A DNA stretch of 64,000 nt from Viola odorata (GCA_963691705.1 OY829542.1:23360579-23424578); one strand, 5' to 3'. Positions 34,621-46,162 are shown, counted from the stretch's first letter. A program made the numbers and translations. The notes: generated from the sequence alone by a model not told the origin.

Positions 34621-35439
34621 AAATATGGAAACGAGAAGAATCGCGAAATCCCAGCGAGTAACCAGATGGGAAATCCCTGGTGAAGATAGCTGGTGGAGAA
34701 AGCGATACGAGCGACATCGGCAACAACACCCCGAGACGGAAGCGAGAAGGCTCCTACGGGTAACTAATGTCTATTATTGCACGTCATTTTACTAATAACC
34801 TATGATTGAGAATGTGCAGAGATATCATTTGGACGACGGAGAGATTGACACTCGTACAGACAACAATATTACGAGACCCATTATTGGGATTGACGTGCTA
34901 TTGATACCAACGATCTTGTTATGGTGACTCGAGAAACATGGTCTAAAGGACACATGTACTATGTCTCTCTCTGGCAACTATTCCCATAGAAAGGGATACG
35001 TTGGAATCTATCTACTTGGCATCCTCAACCATAAATCGAGAATATCTATAACAGCATGATTATACGCTACGCGTCGTTGCGAATAGCGATCATGGTCTCT
35101 ATCTTCTATGAGTTCTTATCTCTGAGAATGCTGAACGATAGGTAAAATGTGCATGACGAGGTCATGTCACGATATCTAGAGAAGCACCTATCATCAATAT
35201 TGATGATTTATTGATTGAATGACAATGCTATAGCCAACCTACTTCTGCTAAAATCTGTTACCTTGCGGCATCAAGTTCAGACCCATTGGCGTTATCGTGG
35301 TGATAATGATGCCACTGTCATATTGAAAGAAGCTAAAAAAAAAAAAAGTTCAAAGTTTTAAAGTTCTAAGGGCAAAGACAAAAATGGATGACTCCCGATA
35401 TTCAAGAAAAGGAGCAATAACACCTAGGGTGTGTTGGTC
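34621..35439. other. Element B non-coding spacer
   Basis: No frame or repeat of note, apart from a short A-run at 35337-35347. It separates the sense genes from the antisense frames. Confidence 0.5.
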
Positions 35440-36807
35440 CTACAAACTCCCCTGCCCCTTATAGCCCCTTGCCTTCGCTTGGCGAAAACCCTCGTCTGTG
35501 AGATCGGTGGACTTCTTCATGAAAGCGTCAGTAAGGGCAGCACCTTGATACACCTCTTCTCCGTGAATTTCCATAAAGCAGTTGGCCATGATAGCGACAG
35601 TCCTCTCAACGTACCACATACACTTGTCTGCCGTCTCCCTCTCCAGCACCGTTCTTTCCTCTATTAATGCAGCTTTCTCCTCCTCCAACGCGACACTCTT
35701 CACTCTCTGCCGCTAGAGCAATGTCAAGACCGGACACCTGCTCTCTTGCCGCTAGAGCAATGTCAAGGCCAGTAGCAATCCTTGACGTTCCTCCAATAAC
35801 TTCTTCTTTTCTTCTTGTTCCTTGGAAAGCCCGTCTAAGGAAGCGGTAAGGGAAGCGACCTTGTGCGACATATGTTCCGCCCAGTAGTGAAACTTAGAAA
35901 AACCAGTGAAGAAGTTGGAACGCAACGAATTTATATGTTCGTCTTCAGCCCGAGAAAGGAACGCCTCTCACTCTTCAGGGGACGTTAGCGCATAAGCAGC
36001 TAAGAAAGAAGAAGTCGCAGTGGAACTATCGCCCCCAATAGCCGCAAATCCAGAACTGCGCAGCTTGGTCAAGTCAAGTTGATGAGTGACAGGACCAGAC
36101 TCACTCATCGAGCTCAGATCGGCCATGAGATGGGGCGTGACGACCCCTCCCTTGAAGCGCCGAAGCATCAGAGCGTTAGAAGGAACGAAGACCACTGTAG
36201 AAGGAGACGGAGGTTGATTAGAGGAGGTACCCCCGTGAAACCCAAAAGAACCGTGGGGTTGATAAGCCGAAAAACCAGACAAGTCTTCGTCGAAGCCCAA
36301 GGCGTTGGAGAAGGGAGGAATTGACGTGGCAAAGGAATTAGGTGAAGTCTCGAAGGACCCAGGAACACCCATGCTCCCTAGAAAATCAGAAGATTGATCC
36401 TTGGAAGGTATCGCAGAATAAAAAATGGTAGTGTGCCCCTCCTCGGTATTAACATGACCGGTCGGCAAACTCGCGTCCTCCCCGCCATGTCGCAGCCTCT
36501 TTTCAGGACGATTTCATGCTGTTTGTTGGCGACACGAGAGTAGAAGCAGTAGTGGTGTCCTAAAAAGGGAAATGATGCGAAGGATAAGAAAGTAAAAGAA
36601 AACGCAAAATGACACTAAAGAGCAATAGGTGGGATAAGCAATTATAAAAGAAACACTTACAGTGGCAATATCGTTAGTAGGCGCCTCTGAAGAAGCTGTC
36701 GTGTCTGAAGATGGAGTAAGAGCGACAACGCTTCTTGTCCTCTTCTTCTTTTTCTTTCCTTTTGCCGAAGCCTTGGAAGAAGATGCTTGAACAGGATAGA
36801 CGACAAC
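35440..36807 (-). pseudogene. Element B antisense frame 1, C-terminal coiled-coil part
   Basis: Minus-strand frames at 36514-36807, 35968-36468 and 35440-35703 belong together. They run from a Lys-rich KGKKKKKRTRSV stretch through a Ser/Pro-rich part to a charged heptad-like region (VALEEEKAALIEERTVLERE). They form the C-terminal half of the antisense gene that begins at 42061 and is split by element C. The linking sequence has a few stops or introns. The charged part is likely a coiled coil. Its role is unknown. Confidence 0.6.
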
Positions 36808-37696
36808 TGATAAGCTCCGGCTTCCAAATGGAAGAAACCGAGCTCGGAACTTGTTGGAGGATCTAGCTATGAGCTGCAAACACAAGAAAAAGACAAGAAA
36901 CGAACAAGATAGATTGAAATAAGGAAGGAGTTAGGCAGCGGAAAAGAACATGAAAAGAAAGGTGGCTCGGCCAACCATATAAACTTGAAAGCGAAGGTGG
37001 CTCAGCCAACCATATACTTGGAATTAAAGTGCGGAATTGAAGAACAAGAATTTAAAGGTGGCTCAGCCAACCAAGAACTTGAAATTAAATGGCAATTAAA
37101 GGTGGCTCAGCCAACCATGAGCTTGAATTTAAATGACAGGAATTTAGATTGCGGAATTGAAATTGACTTGAATTGAAAAGCTTGAATTGAAATGACTGAA
37201 ATTAGAGAATTGGTGATTGGAAGGTAGACTTGGAGATTGGGAGATTGAATTGGAGATTGGAAGGTAGGAAGATTGAAATGGAGATTGGAAGGTAGACTTA
37301 GAGATTGGAAGATTTAACTTGAAATTGAAATTACATAGAATGTAAATTGCAATACAAAGAAAGTAAAGGCTTCAAGAGCTCATGTTTTCAATTTTATCAA
37401 AGTCTCCTAAGAAGTGAGAAGAGCTAGCTATTTATAGGAAAAAATCACACAAGTGAGCGGTTGCTACAGTAGCTTCATTGCTACAGTAGCTTTGTTGCTA
37501 CAGTATCTCCATCCATCACAGTGACTCTGCATGCTACAGTGACTTCGCTCTGCCACAGTACCTCCGCCTGCTACAGTGCTCCGTGAATAGTAAATTTACA
37601 CAACTTGATATTTTTTGTACTGGATTCTTGGCCCTTTGACTTGGTGTGCGATCATAAAGTAAGCTACAACGTGTGGAGATAGGTGTGATCGTATCA
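36808..37696 (-). repeat. 3' LTR of element C
   Basis: Has four copies of aaggtggctcagccaacca (one with g for a) and, near its right end, six copies of gctacagt or a close variant. TATAAATAG on the minus strand at 37428-37436. Confidence 0.93.
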
Positions 37697-39126
37697 TCTT
37701 CTCCGCCTTTGAAAGGATTCGTCCTCGAATCCATTTCTTTAAAGCCTTTCTCGGCCATTTGGGTCTTATCTTGCTCACAGCTTGTGTACACATACTCGTG
37801 TCTTCGTTGCACTAAGGTCACCATCTTCATCTCACCTACATACTTAAGAGCACTTGAAAACAAAGGTGAGATACAAATGGGGTGCAAGCTTGCATGTTTA
37901 TACACAAGTTGAATGACGCTTGACAAAAGGGTAGACGGAGATTTAAGCACAAGAAATTCCAATGCTCTCCTTCGTACCATGTCTCTTTGAAACCCTCGAG
38001 GAAAGGGATCCGTGTAGCCAAGAAGGGGGGCCAAAATAGTGATGGTGGATGAGCGGCCAATATGCTCATGTAGGAATGGATCCTGAAAGTGACAAGGTGG
38101 AACCGATGGAATGAGGGAGAATTGGCTGCCAAGATCTTGAAATTTCCTTTGCAACAAAAGGCCACGAAGAGCTTTCTCATGACAGCCCGAAGTAAATCCA
38201 CACATCCCTATGCCATTCTCATTGTTGTCATCCATCTCATGATTATCACCATGTGAACATACACTCAAATCACCGATATCTGCGACCAAAGGGACCACAA
38301 CATCATCAATTGGCGGTAAAACATGCACTTCCTCTCTAGATGGAACCAAATCCTCCTCCAATGAAGGCAAAGCAAAGGAGTTAACGCTACCCTCATCGAT
38401 GGGAGGTGGATTGGAAGAACAAGTAGTAGTCGGAACCTCTCCCTTATCTACATGCTCGACGCTTCTTAAGGATTCCTGTCCGGAACAACTCTCCACCTTC
38501 TTCGTACGAGACAACTCCTTTTTCATCAGTTGCTTGGTGCATTCCATTTGGTGCATTATCCGATCCATGCATTGCTGGATTTCTTTATCTGCTTCCCTCT
38601 GAGCTGTAAGTAGGGCAATAACTGGATCTGAGGTGGAAGACTTAACCGAACCCTCACCTTGCACAATTGGATAATAAAGCGGTTCTTGGTCATAGGGAGA
38701 CTCTTGTGCATAGGAGGACACTTGTGCATAGGAAGGCACGCTATCATAAGAACGCTCGTACGCATAAGAAAAGTTGCTCGTATAGTAAGGCTCATGCGTG
38801 TAGGTAAACTCCTGTGTATAGGAAGGCATACTGCCATAGGAAGGCGTATGCACATAAGAATGGTCGATCATATAGGAAGGCTCTCTTGCATCTGAGGGCA
38901 TTCGGCCATAGGAACATTGAGGTGGCCGACGGATAAATTCATTTGTAGTGGAGCCATGGCCAAGAGTAGTATGAATGAAGGAATCAAGGCCATAGCTTAA
39001 GTGATGTTGATGTTGCATTTGATTTTGCATTGTCATTCCGTCATTGTGGGAGAATTGCTCATTTTGGGCATTTGTTGGAGGCTCTTGATAATAAAAATCA
39101 GTTATGTCTTCATAGTAGTAAGACAT
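37534..39126 (-). CDS. Element C protein: Tyr/Ser-rich gag-like product of unknown family
   Basis: One open frame of about 530 codons starts at the ATG at 39126. An acceptor-like TTTTGCAG lies just upstream, so the leader may be spliced. It ends inside the LTR. The N-terminal third is dominated by short degenerate repeats built on SY, YT/YA, EPSY and SYAQE units (about residues 50-170). A Lys/Glu-rich helix-like segment follows (READKEIQQCMDRIMHQMEC), then an acidic linker and a hydrophobic C-terminal part. There is no zinc knuckle and no enzyme motif. It may be a divergent gag, but that is inference. The frame is intact. Confidence 0.65.
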   Translation of the reverse strand: MSYYYEDITDFYYQEPPTNAQNEQFSHNDGMTMQNQMQHQHHLSYGLDSFIHTTLGHGSTTNEFIRRPPQCSYGRMPSDAREPSYMIDHSYVHTPSYGSMPSYTQEFTYTHEPYYTSNFSYAYERSYDSVPSYAQVSSYAQESPYDQEPLYYPIVQGEGSVKSSTSDPVIALLTAQREADKEIQQCMDRIMHQMECTKQLMKKELSRTKKVESCSGQESLRSVEHVDKGEVPTTTCSSNPPPIDEGSVNSFALPSLEEDLVPSREEVHVLPPIDDVVVPLVADIGDLSVCSHGDNHEMDDNNENGIGMCGFTSGCHEKALRGLLLQRKFQDLGSQFSLIPSVPPCHFQDPFLHEHIGRSSTITILAPLLGYTDPFPRGFQRDMVRRRALEFLVLKSPSTLLSSVIQLVYKHASLHPICISPLFSSALKYVGEMKMVTLVQRRHEYVYTSCEQDKTQMAEKGFKEMDSRTNPFKGGEDDTITPISTRCSLLYDRTPSQRAKNPVQKISSCVNLLFTEHCSRRRYCGRAKSL

Positions 39127-40174
39127 ATTTATACCTGCAAAAGAAAACAAACTATATATATGTATACATACGTTAGTAACAATCGAAAGTTCGCTCCCTC
39201 ACGTGTTTACACTCGTGTTTAATCACTCGTAAAATTTGTTCTCACAAATCTCTCAAGTGTTTGTAGGTAGCTTCGTAACTTCACAAGTGTTCAAGCTTCA
39301 ATCTCAAGCAACATTCACGAAATTTCAATCAAAGAAACAAAGGAAGACACAAAGAAAAGAGAGAGAAGATACAAAGACACTTGCTAAATTTTACTTGATT
39401 CTCACTGTGAATAGTGACTCCGAAATTGTGTTTGAAAGGAGAAGAAATCAAGAAATAGAGAAGAAGACGGAGAAGAAATAAAGAAATAGAGAGAAATCGA
39501 GAAATGTTTGCATCAGAGAATGGACTTAAAGGAAGCAAAGAAAACTTGGACACAAGAAAACAAGGGAAAAGACTTTGACGGATGAAGAAGGATGAAGAAG
39601 GATGAAGAAAATGAAGACTTGAAAAAAAAATTGTTTTTTTTTTTTTTTTGACTCTAAGATTAATCTTCTGAATTCTTCAAAGAATGGATCTGAATATCTT
39701 GAATAAAATCCAGGACTTGGAAGATAAACAATTTGGTATCCCTAGATTTTAGGATAGGTTTGACTAGTGTGAAGATTTTGAAGACTTTTGAAGATTTTGA
39801 AGACTTTGGAGATTTTTGAAGACATTGACTAATGTTTTCAGCTCACACACTTGGAAATTCAAAGTAAAGGGATTGGGAGATGATCAAAAGTCCTTTGGCT
39901 CATCTTCCCTAAAGGCTGAACAAGAAGTCTCAAGATGAACACCAAGTTTTGACATTCTCGGATAAACCTGCACGCTTTTATGTTTTGAATTATTAGACCA
40001 AGATTTACTCCGAATCTCAAGAAGATTAAAGAACAAAAAATGTTACACACGGATTGAAGTTTGTTGACACAAAAGTTCAGATTCGTTTGAGTAGGGGAAC
40101 ATATGTAGATTGGATAGACACGAAGAGGAATACTAGCTGGACTGGACAGGAAGAGCAACTCAAGAGCGGCTAGA

Positions 40175-40186
40175 GCTCCGCTACCA
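40175..40186 (-). promoter_or_regulatory. Primer-binding site of element C
   Basis: TGGTAGCGGAGC on the minus strand, two bases inside the 5' LTR. It differs by one base from the site of element A and by two from the initiator tRNA-Met type. Confidence 0.75.
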
Positions 40187-40188
40187 CT

Positions 40189-41077
40189 TGATAAGCTCCG
40201 GCTTCCAAATGGAAGAAACCGAGCTCGGAACTTGTTGGAGGATCTAGCTATGAGCTGCAAACACAAGAAAAAGACAAGAAACGAACAAGATAGATTGAAA
40301 TAAGGAAGGAGTTAGGCAGCGGAAAAGAACATGAAAAGAAAGGTGGCTCGGCCAACCATATAAACTTGAAAGCGAAGGTGGCTCAGCCAACCATATACTT
40401 GGAATTAAAGTGCGGAATTGAAGAACAAGAATTTAAAGGTGGCTCAGCCAACCAAGAACTTGAAATTAAATGGCAATTAAAGGTGGCTCAGCCAACCATG
40501 AGCTTGAATTTAAATGACAGGAATTTAGATTGCGGAATTGAAATTGACTTGAATTGAAAAGCTTGAATTGAAATGACTGAAATTAGAGAATTGGTGATTG
40601 GAAGGTAGACTTGGAGATTGGGAGATTGAATTGGAGATTGGAAGGTAGGAAGATTGAAATGGAGATTGGAAGGTAGACTTAGAGATTGGAAGATTTAACT
40701 TGAAATTGAAATTACATAGAATGTAAATTGCAATACAAAGAAAGTAAAGGCTTCAAGAGCTCATGTTTTCAATTTTATCAAAGTCTCCTAAGAAGTGAGA
40801 AGAGCTAGCTATTTATAGGAAAAAATCACACAAGTGAGCGGTTGCTACAGTAGCTTCATTGCTACAGTAGCTTTGTTGCTACAGTATCTCCATCCATCAC
40901 AGTGACTCTGCATGCTACAGTGACTTCGCTCTGCCACAGTACCTCCGCCTGCTACAGTGCTCCGTGAATAGTAAATTTACACAACTTGATATTTTTTGTA
41001 CTGGATTCTTGGCCCTTTGACTTGGTGTGCGATCATAAAGTAAGCTACAACGTGTGGAGATAGGTGTGATCGTATCA
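40189..41077 (-). repeat. 5' LTR of element C
   Basis: Offset by exactly 3381 bp from the other LTR along its whole length. TATAAATAG lies at 40809-40817 on the minus strand. Confidence 0.93.
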
Positions 41078-42061
41078 ACAACAGACACGGTAGGAACACC
41101 AAGAGGAATAGTGGTGGTTCCCTCACTGACCAGGGAAGAAGACGCCTGGAATGGATTCACGGTAACAACAGGCGGTATAGTTGCATTAACCGCGGCTTCC
41201 GCAGAAGCAACTTCCTCCTTCTCCTTTCTCTGTTGAGCCCTTCTTAGCCGTTTCCTGACACTCTCAGGCTTCCAGTCAGGATCAGTTGCTGCATAGTCAT
41301 GAGATAACGTTAGCGTTAGTACCGACTACGATAACGAAGAAAACGATACAACACTCACGTCTAATGCAGGTTTGAATGTCCATCCCGCATGCCAGATTGT
41401 GAGTATGAACGCTAATTTCCAGTCGAAGCAGTTTGTCTAACCAGCCTTGCTCAGGCTGACGAAGAGTCCCCCGTCGACCCCAGACACCATCCTTGATGCC
41501 TTGATTAAAACCAGATCGCCACTAGGGGCCAGGAAGGTCAATAACAAAAAACTCTTTTTTCCAATCTTTAATGGAAGACTCAAGGTGAAGGAGTTTCCAG
41601 GTGAAGGTTTTGAACGAGTCATCGTCATAATGGGGCAATATCGCTATCACACCCCCACGACTATACAATTTGAAAAGTGATTTAAGTAACAAAAGGGAAG
41701 GAGAGTTGATCCCTTTGTATTTGCAAAGTTCTAGAAAGGCATAAACACAACAATACGCATTTGGGGTTAACTGTACAGGATTCAAATCAAGAGCAGTAAG
41801 CAATTATTTTATGAAGGGATCAACAGGAAACTGGAAACCATAAAGAAACATCTGGGCATACAGAACCCTGGGTTTGCCGGTTAAAACGCTATTTAGGCGT
41901 AACGAATCAGGGGCGACGGAAACCGTATAACCCTCAGGGATATCAGCATGATGCTCGGCTAAATGCTCGTTGAGAGCGGCTAAGGAAGTGATGCTACTAA
42001 CAGTACTCTCAATCTTTTCCTCATCAACAGATTTAGACCCAGAACGGCGAGTTCTAGCCAT
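41078..42061 (-). pseudogene. Element B antisense frame 1, N-terminal domain
   Basis: Starts at the ATG at 42061 (MARTRRSGSK). It reads through LYAQMFLYGFQFPVDPF, a TAA at 41804, then LTALDLNPVQLTPNAYCCVY and FTWKLLHLESSIKDWKKEFF. The FLYGF.FP ... L.P..W/Y pattern recalls the 'putative gypsy-type transposon' domain found in antisense frames of plant Tat elements. It is homologous to the frame at 44051-44823. A minus-strand TTATAAAAC (42231-42239) about 170 bp upstream may be its own TATA box. It continues, past the C insertion, at 36807. Confidence 0.68.
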
Positions 42062-42223
42062 GGCAGAAATAAAGGATAAAAAGATGAAGAAGACGACAGA
42101 GGAAAATGAGAAATACCTTTTAGAAGAGAAGCTCCGAACACCCAGACGATGAAAAGAAGAAACACAAGACGACTCGAAAGGATATGGAGAGGGTAAAATA
42201 ACAAAAGTCGAAAAAAGAAACAA

Positions 42224-42716
42224 GTGTTAGGTTTTATAACCTTAGCGGCTAAATAAAATGACTGTTGTAACAGTCATCGCAGCATCACAAGGAATAGACA
42301 TAAGTAATGAGTACGATTCTAGAGAAGCGAGAAGATACTTTGATCTCACCAACTCTTAGGGCACGCTAACCCCTAGCACCCCTACGAACTGACACGTGTA
42401 TTTTGGGCCATCATGACTCCTCCCTCGCATTAATGAGGGAATCTTGAGCATTAAATGCTCTAAAAGGTAGAATCAATTTTCCAAACGAGACTGACGCGAT
42501 GATGCAATAATTGAGGTAACACGGCTTGGCGTTAACCGAACTGGCAGCTGACAGGATAACGCAAAAAAGCAGAGTAAAGATTATTCGTTGCTCAAGAAAG
42601 AATTACAGACGTTATTACATAACAGGCGTTATCAATTATTACAAATTGTATGGAGTCAATGATCGAAGAGAGAAGTAAAAAGAAATAAAGTCCTCTCTGG
42701 CGTCAACCTTATCTGA
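42224..42716. other. Spacer between the two antisense frames of element B
   Basis: Holds the likely promoter of antisense frame 1 and the 3' end of antisense frame 2. No other coding seen. Confidence 0.45.
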
Positions 42717-43867
42717 TCATGGAAGCGCTTCGGTATCGTCGCCGCTATCCCCCTCTTCTTCCCCTGAAGAAAGAAAACCCTCTTTGCTCCCGTCTATTTC
42801 TTTCATTTTCTCAGAAGCATAATCGACTATCTTAGCAGGATCGAAAGTCCTACTGCGATAATAGTCTGTGAGTCCGGCGGTAAAGGCCCACATTATCATG
42901 TTCTTCCACCAGGTTATCTTTGAAAGAACCTTTGCCAGATCCGTATCGCGAGCCGATATCTCTTCACGGAGGAGAGAGTTTCTCTTGTCAGCCGCCACTA
43001 ATTCCGCCTCCAAAAGCTCTATTTTGGCCTTCCCCTTTGATTTCTCTATTGCAAGCTCGGTGCGACAATCATTCAGCTATGCCTGGGTACGATTTTGAAG
43101 CCGCGTTAACTTCGTCACCTTAGTCCAGGCGGCATCTAATTGCTCATTTGAGCCCGAAAGCTGGCCAGTGCGTCATTCAGAACACGCGCGTGTTGAACAT
43201 TGGGGGGAAGTCGCAACAATTCCTCCTTATCTTTAGGAGAACCAAATATCTCACCCACTAGGGAGCCTACCGGTTGGTCTCGCGATAGCGGATCCGATAT
43301 CCCTAAAGCACGAAGTCCGCTAGTACCAAAGGCTGATAGATCCAGTCGGTAAGACGAGACTCCTTGGGGACCTCGAGGAGAAAGGTTGGCGATAAAGGGA
43401 GGAGAGCAACTTTTGACGGAATCACCGATGCCTGAAATGGAAGTGACGAATAATGGTTGAGGACTCCTCGTAGGAGGGTCAGGAAGAATGCTCGGGTTAG
43501 GAATTGGCACAACCACGTCAGGAATACAAGAGGAAATAGGAGAGTTAGGGATGCCAGTCGGCGGAGGCGAGTCTGCCACCAGCGGAGTTTCAGTGACCCT
43601 AGGGGGGATGACAGTTGACGCCCCAACGACTCTCACCGCTTGAGAAGTGCTCGCCACAGTAGAAGTGTCAACCCCAGCGGCAGGAACTCCATCAACCTTC
43701 TTCGAAGGAATTTCAATAACCAGACCATTCCTCCCAACTCTAAGTTTCTTCCGTTGAGCTGAGGAGGCATGACAAAGCTCAGAATCAACATCCATGTCCT
43801 CGCTATCGCTGTCAGTCACCCTTGCTACGGGATGATTCAAATTCACTCCCCTACCCCGAACCGGCAA
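42717..43867 (-). pseudogene. Element B antisense frame 2, C-terminal part
   Basis: Two open stretches (43136-43867 and 42717-43013) read in the same sense. A Ser/Pro/Val-rich region with a basic patch (RKKLRVGRNGLVIEIPSKK) is followed by YRLDLSAFGTSGLRALGIS, then a charged coiled-coil-like segment (LLEAELVAADKRNSLLREE) and an acidic end (SSGEEEGDSGDDTEALP). The layout parallels the C-terminal part of antisense frame 1. Confidence 0.6.
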
Positions 43868-44050
43868 CTAATTCTCAAGGAAACGAGAGGTTCGAGTAGG
43901 GATACCGTGCGCGGCGACTGTCTTAGTTCTCCTATTTTTCGATGGAGTAGTCTGACGGCTGGAACTCTCGGGTGGTGGAGAGGTTGGTAGCGTTCGAAGC
44001 GGCGCCACGTTTAAAGGAGAGTCATTCCCCCAGGCGTTTGACCTCCAACG

Positions 44051-44823
44051 TCATCTGCCAACAAGATGTATTAGAATAGTGAGCAAGTCAAAGCGATAAC
44101 ACGAAGAGAGAAACTTACCTATAATACACTCTTCCATAAGCCTATATATGGCAAACTCTCGGATGTGGAATGATATATCTATCTCTAGCAAGGCGTTAGC
44201 CTGACGCAACTCATCCCTAGACAACACTACCGGGTTTACCCAGACAGAATCAACAAGTCCTCGGTTAAAGCCCCTAGGCCATGGACGAAAGGCAGTCTGA
44301 CAATGAAGAAGCCACTTTTCCAATCAGCTACAGTCTCCTCGAAGCCCCGAAACTTCTGCCAGAACGACTGAACGAACGTGTCATTCCACCTCGGGGCGAT
44401 ATCAACCAAACAATTGCGACACTTGAAGCTAAAAAATTTACAGAATAGATTGACAGACGGAGTAAAGACACCCTGCAATTCGCAAGCGCTAAGAAAGGCG
44501 TAAATCCCGCACCAGGAGGAAGGGGTTATCTGAGCCGGGTCGATATCATATAGGCGCAACAACTTTTTTACAGATTCATGAATGGGGAAACGAAAACCAT
44601 AGAGGAACATCTTAAAGTAGACCATCCTATCATTTCTGGACAAGGGGTCATGAAGCCGCTGACCCACCTCAGGAACCTTAACAGAATAACTAGGGGGAAA
44701 GAAAATACCATGACTCTCCAACTCAGCCTTCAGAATTGTTTCACAAGTGAAAAGATTGGGTGTTCTCTCGACTTCTAGATCTATAGGCCTTTGAAAACCC
44801 CTGGGATCTCTAGTCATGCGCAT
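44051..44823 (-). pseudogene. Element B antisense frame 2, N-terminal domain
   Basis: Starts at 44823 and contains YFKMFLYGFRFPIHESVKKL, PSSWCGIYAFLSACELQGV and FRGFEETVADWKSGFFIVRL. After a 1-nt shift near 44300 it reads on in the 44051-44323 frame (GFNRGLVDSVWVNP, LLEIDISFHIREFAIYRL). It aligns block by block with antisense frame 1, so the two are paralogues. Same putative gypsy-type transposon domain; no known biochemical role. Confidence 0.68.
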
Positions 44824-45480
44824 AATGAACCAACGAGAAGAAAACCTAAGGAAGATGGAGCAAAATACTTGGAATAAGAAAGCAGTGAGTATATCGCCGA
44901 CGCTGATGAGCGGTTGAAGAAACTTTCCTCGAGTAGAAAAAGAAGTAGAAGAGAGAGAAGGATGGGGAAAAATTTCGAAGCGCGAGCAAAAGTGTTAAAA
45001 GAGAACAGTTGTCCCCTTTTAAAGGTTAAACTTGAGGATCAAACAACCTATAAAAACGAGACATGTACAAAGCGAAAAATGACACGTGGAAAAACCTCAG
45101 AAGGATATTTATGGCTAAGCATTTATATCTTCGAAGGGAGACAGTTACTGATTGGAAGTTGAAAAAATGGTTACATCAAGCGGCAACCAACCTCACAGCG
45201 ATAACCGACCAACATTTGGGGAGTTAACGCGGGAGGGTGACTAAGAAAGGAGAAAAATGAAAAGCGTTATTTTATTCATTTCATAAAGGCCATACGACAT
45301 CTACAGAAAAACACAGCGTGCAGAATTAATCATCGCCGGGCCAATAGGAAGACCAATAGTAGTATTCCCCATCCGAGGACGGAAACTCCTCGTCAACAAA
45401 CGGGAAAGGTTCCTTAGTGTTCCTCTCCTGACCCAGCTTTAACGAGCTTGACTCTCCCTTGGCAGCCGAAGCCGTGGTAT
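44824..45480. other. Element B spacer upstream of antisense frame 2
   Basis: Minus-strand TTTAAAAGGGG near 45012-45022 may be a promoter element for frame 2. No gene otherwise. Confidence 0.4.
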
Positions 45481-45836
45481 CAGTTCGTCACCCCTCTGGA
45501 CAGGAGGGACATAGAAATGAGGAGACGGATCGACCGTCTTCAAAGTTCTTCTCTTCTTCGACAGCACTGATATCGCTGGCATAACTCCTTTCCATGAAAC
45601 GGTCAATATGAGGAAACAGTTCGTCACCCCTCTGGACAGGAGGGACATAGAAATGAGGAGACGGATCGACCGTCTTCAAAGTTCTTCTCTTCTTCGACAG
45701 CACTGATATCGCTGGCATAACTCCTTTCCATGAAACGGTCAATATGAGGAAACAGTTCGTCACCCCTCTGGACAGGAGGGACATAGAAATGAGGAGACGG
45801 ATCGACCGTCTTCAAAGTTCTTCTCTTCTTCGACCT
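45481..45836. repeat. 136-bp tandem repeat in element B, 2.6 copies
   Basis: Units start cagttcgtcacccctctgg at 45481, 45617 and 45753 and are almost identical. On the minus strand they read through a small antisense frame. 136 is not a multiple of three, so each added unit changes the frame. The last unit is cut by the hAT1 insertion site. Confidence 0.93.
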
Positions 45837-46091
45837 CTTACGACTAGGGGTGTACAAGAACCGGTCCGGACCGTGAACCGAACCGGAACCGCCGGTTCGG
45901 TCCGGTTCGGTCCGGGTTTTTTTTTTTTTTTTGAAAAAATGGTCCGGACCGATCCGGACCGAACAGTAACGGTCCGGATCGGTTCTCCAAAGCTAAAATA
46001 TCCGAACCGAACCGTAGAACCGTTAGAACCGGTTTTTACATATATTTTTTAATATATATATATATATATATATGCATATTAATATCAATGT

Positions 46092-46162
46092 ACAGATTTG
46101 GTCTAATGGTTAAACTTTTAGCTATCACCTTAAAGGGTAGAGGTTCAAGTCCCCAAACTTGC
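46092..46162 (+). ncRNA. tRNA-Glu-like sequence (degenerate) in hAT1
   Basis: ggtctaatggtta matches the D-arm/A-box of plant tRNA-Glu (gtctagtggtta). ctatcacc stands where cttTCacc of the anticodon arm should be, and ggttcaagtcc is a near-consensus B box. The acceptor stem pairs in about five of seven positions and the T stem in three of five, so it is a pseudo-tRNA or SINE head. A T-run (tttcttttttt) that could stop Pol III follows at 46165. Confidence 0.5.

Larger units (their letters stand above)
36808..41077 (-). mobile_element. Non-autonomous LTR retrotransposon C, 4.27 kb
   Basis: Two 889-bp LTRs (36808-37696 and 40189-41077) start and end TGATACG...TTATCA on the minus strand and show no difference that I can see. 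The 5-bp TSD acaac lies at 36803-36807 and 41078-41082. The 2.5-kb interior has a primer-binding site, one 531-codon frame and a purine tract, but no RT, RNase H or integrase. It needs a partner in trans. The PBS type, the two-base PBS spacing, the LTR ends and the DSRTNPFKGGEDD end of its frame match elements A and D, which points to that lineage as the partner. Confidence 0.9.
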
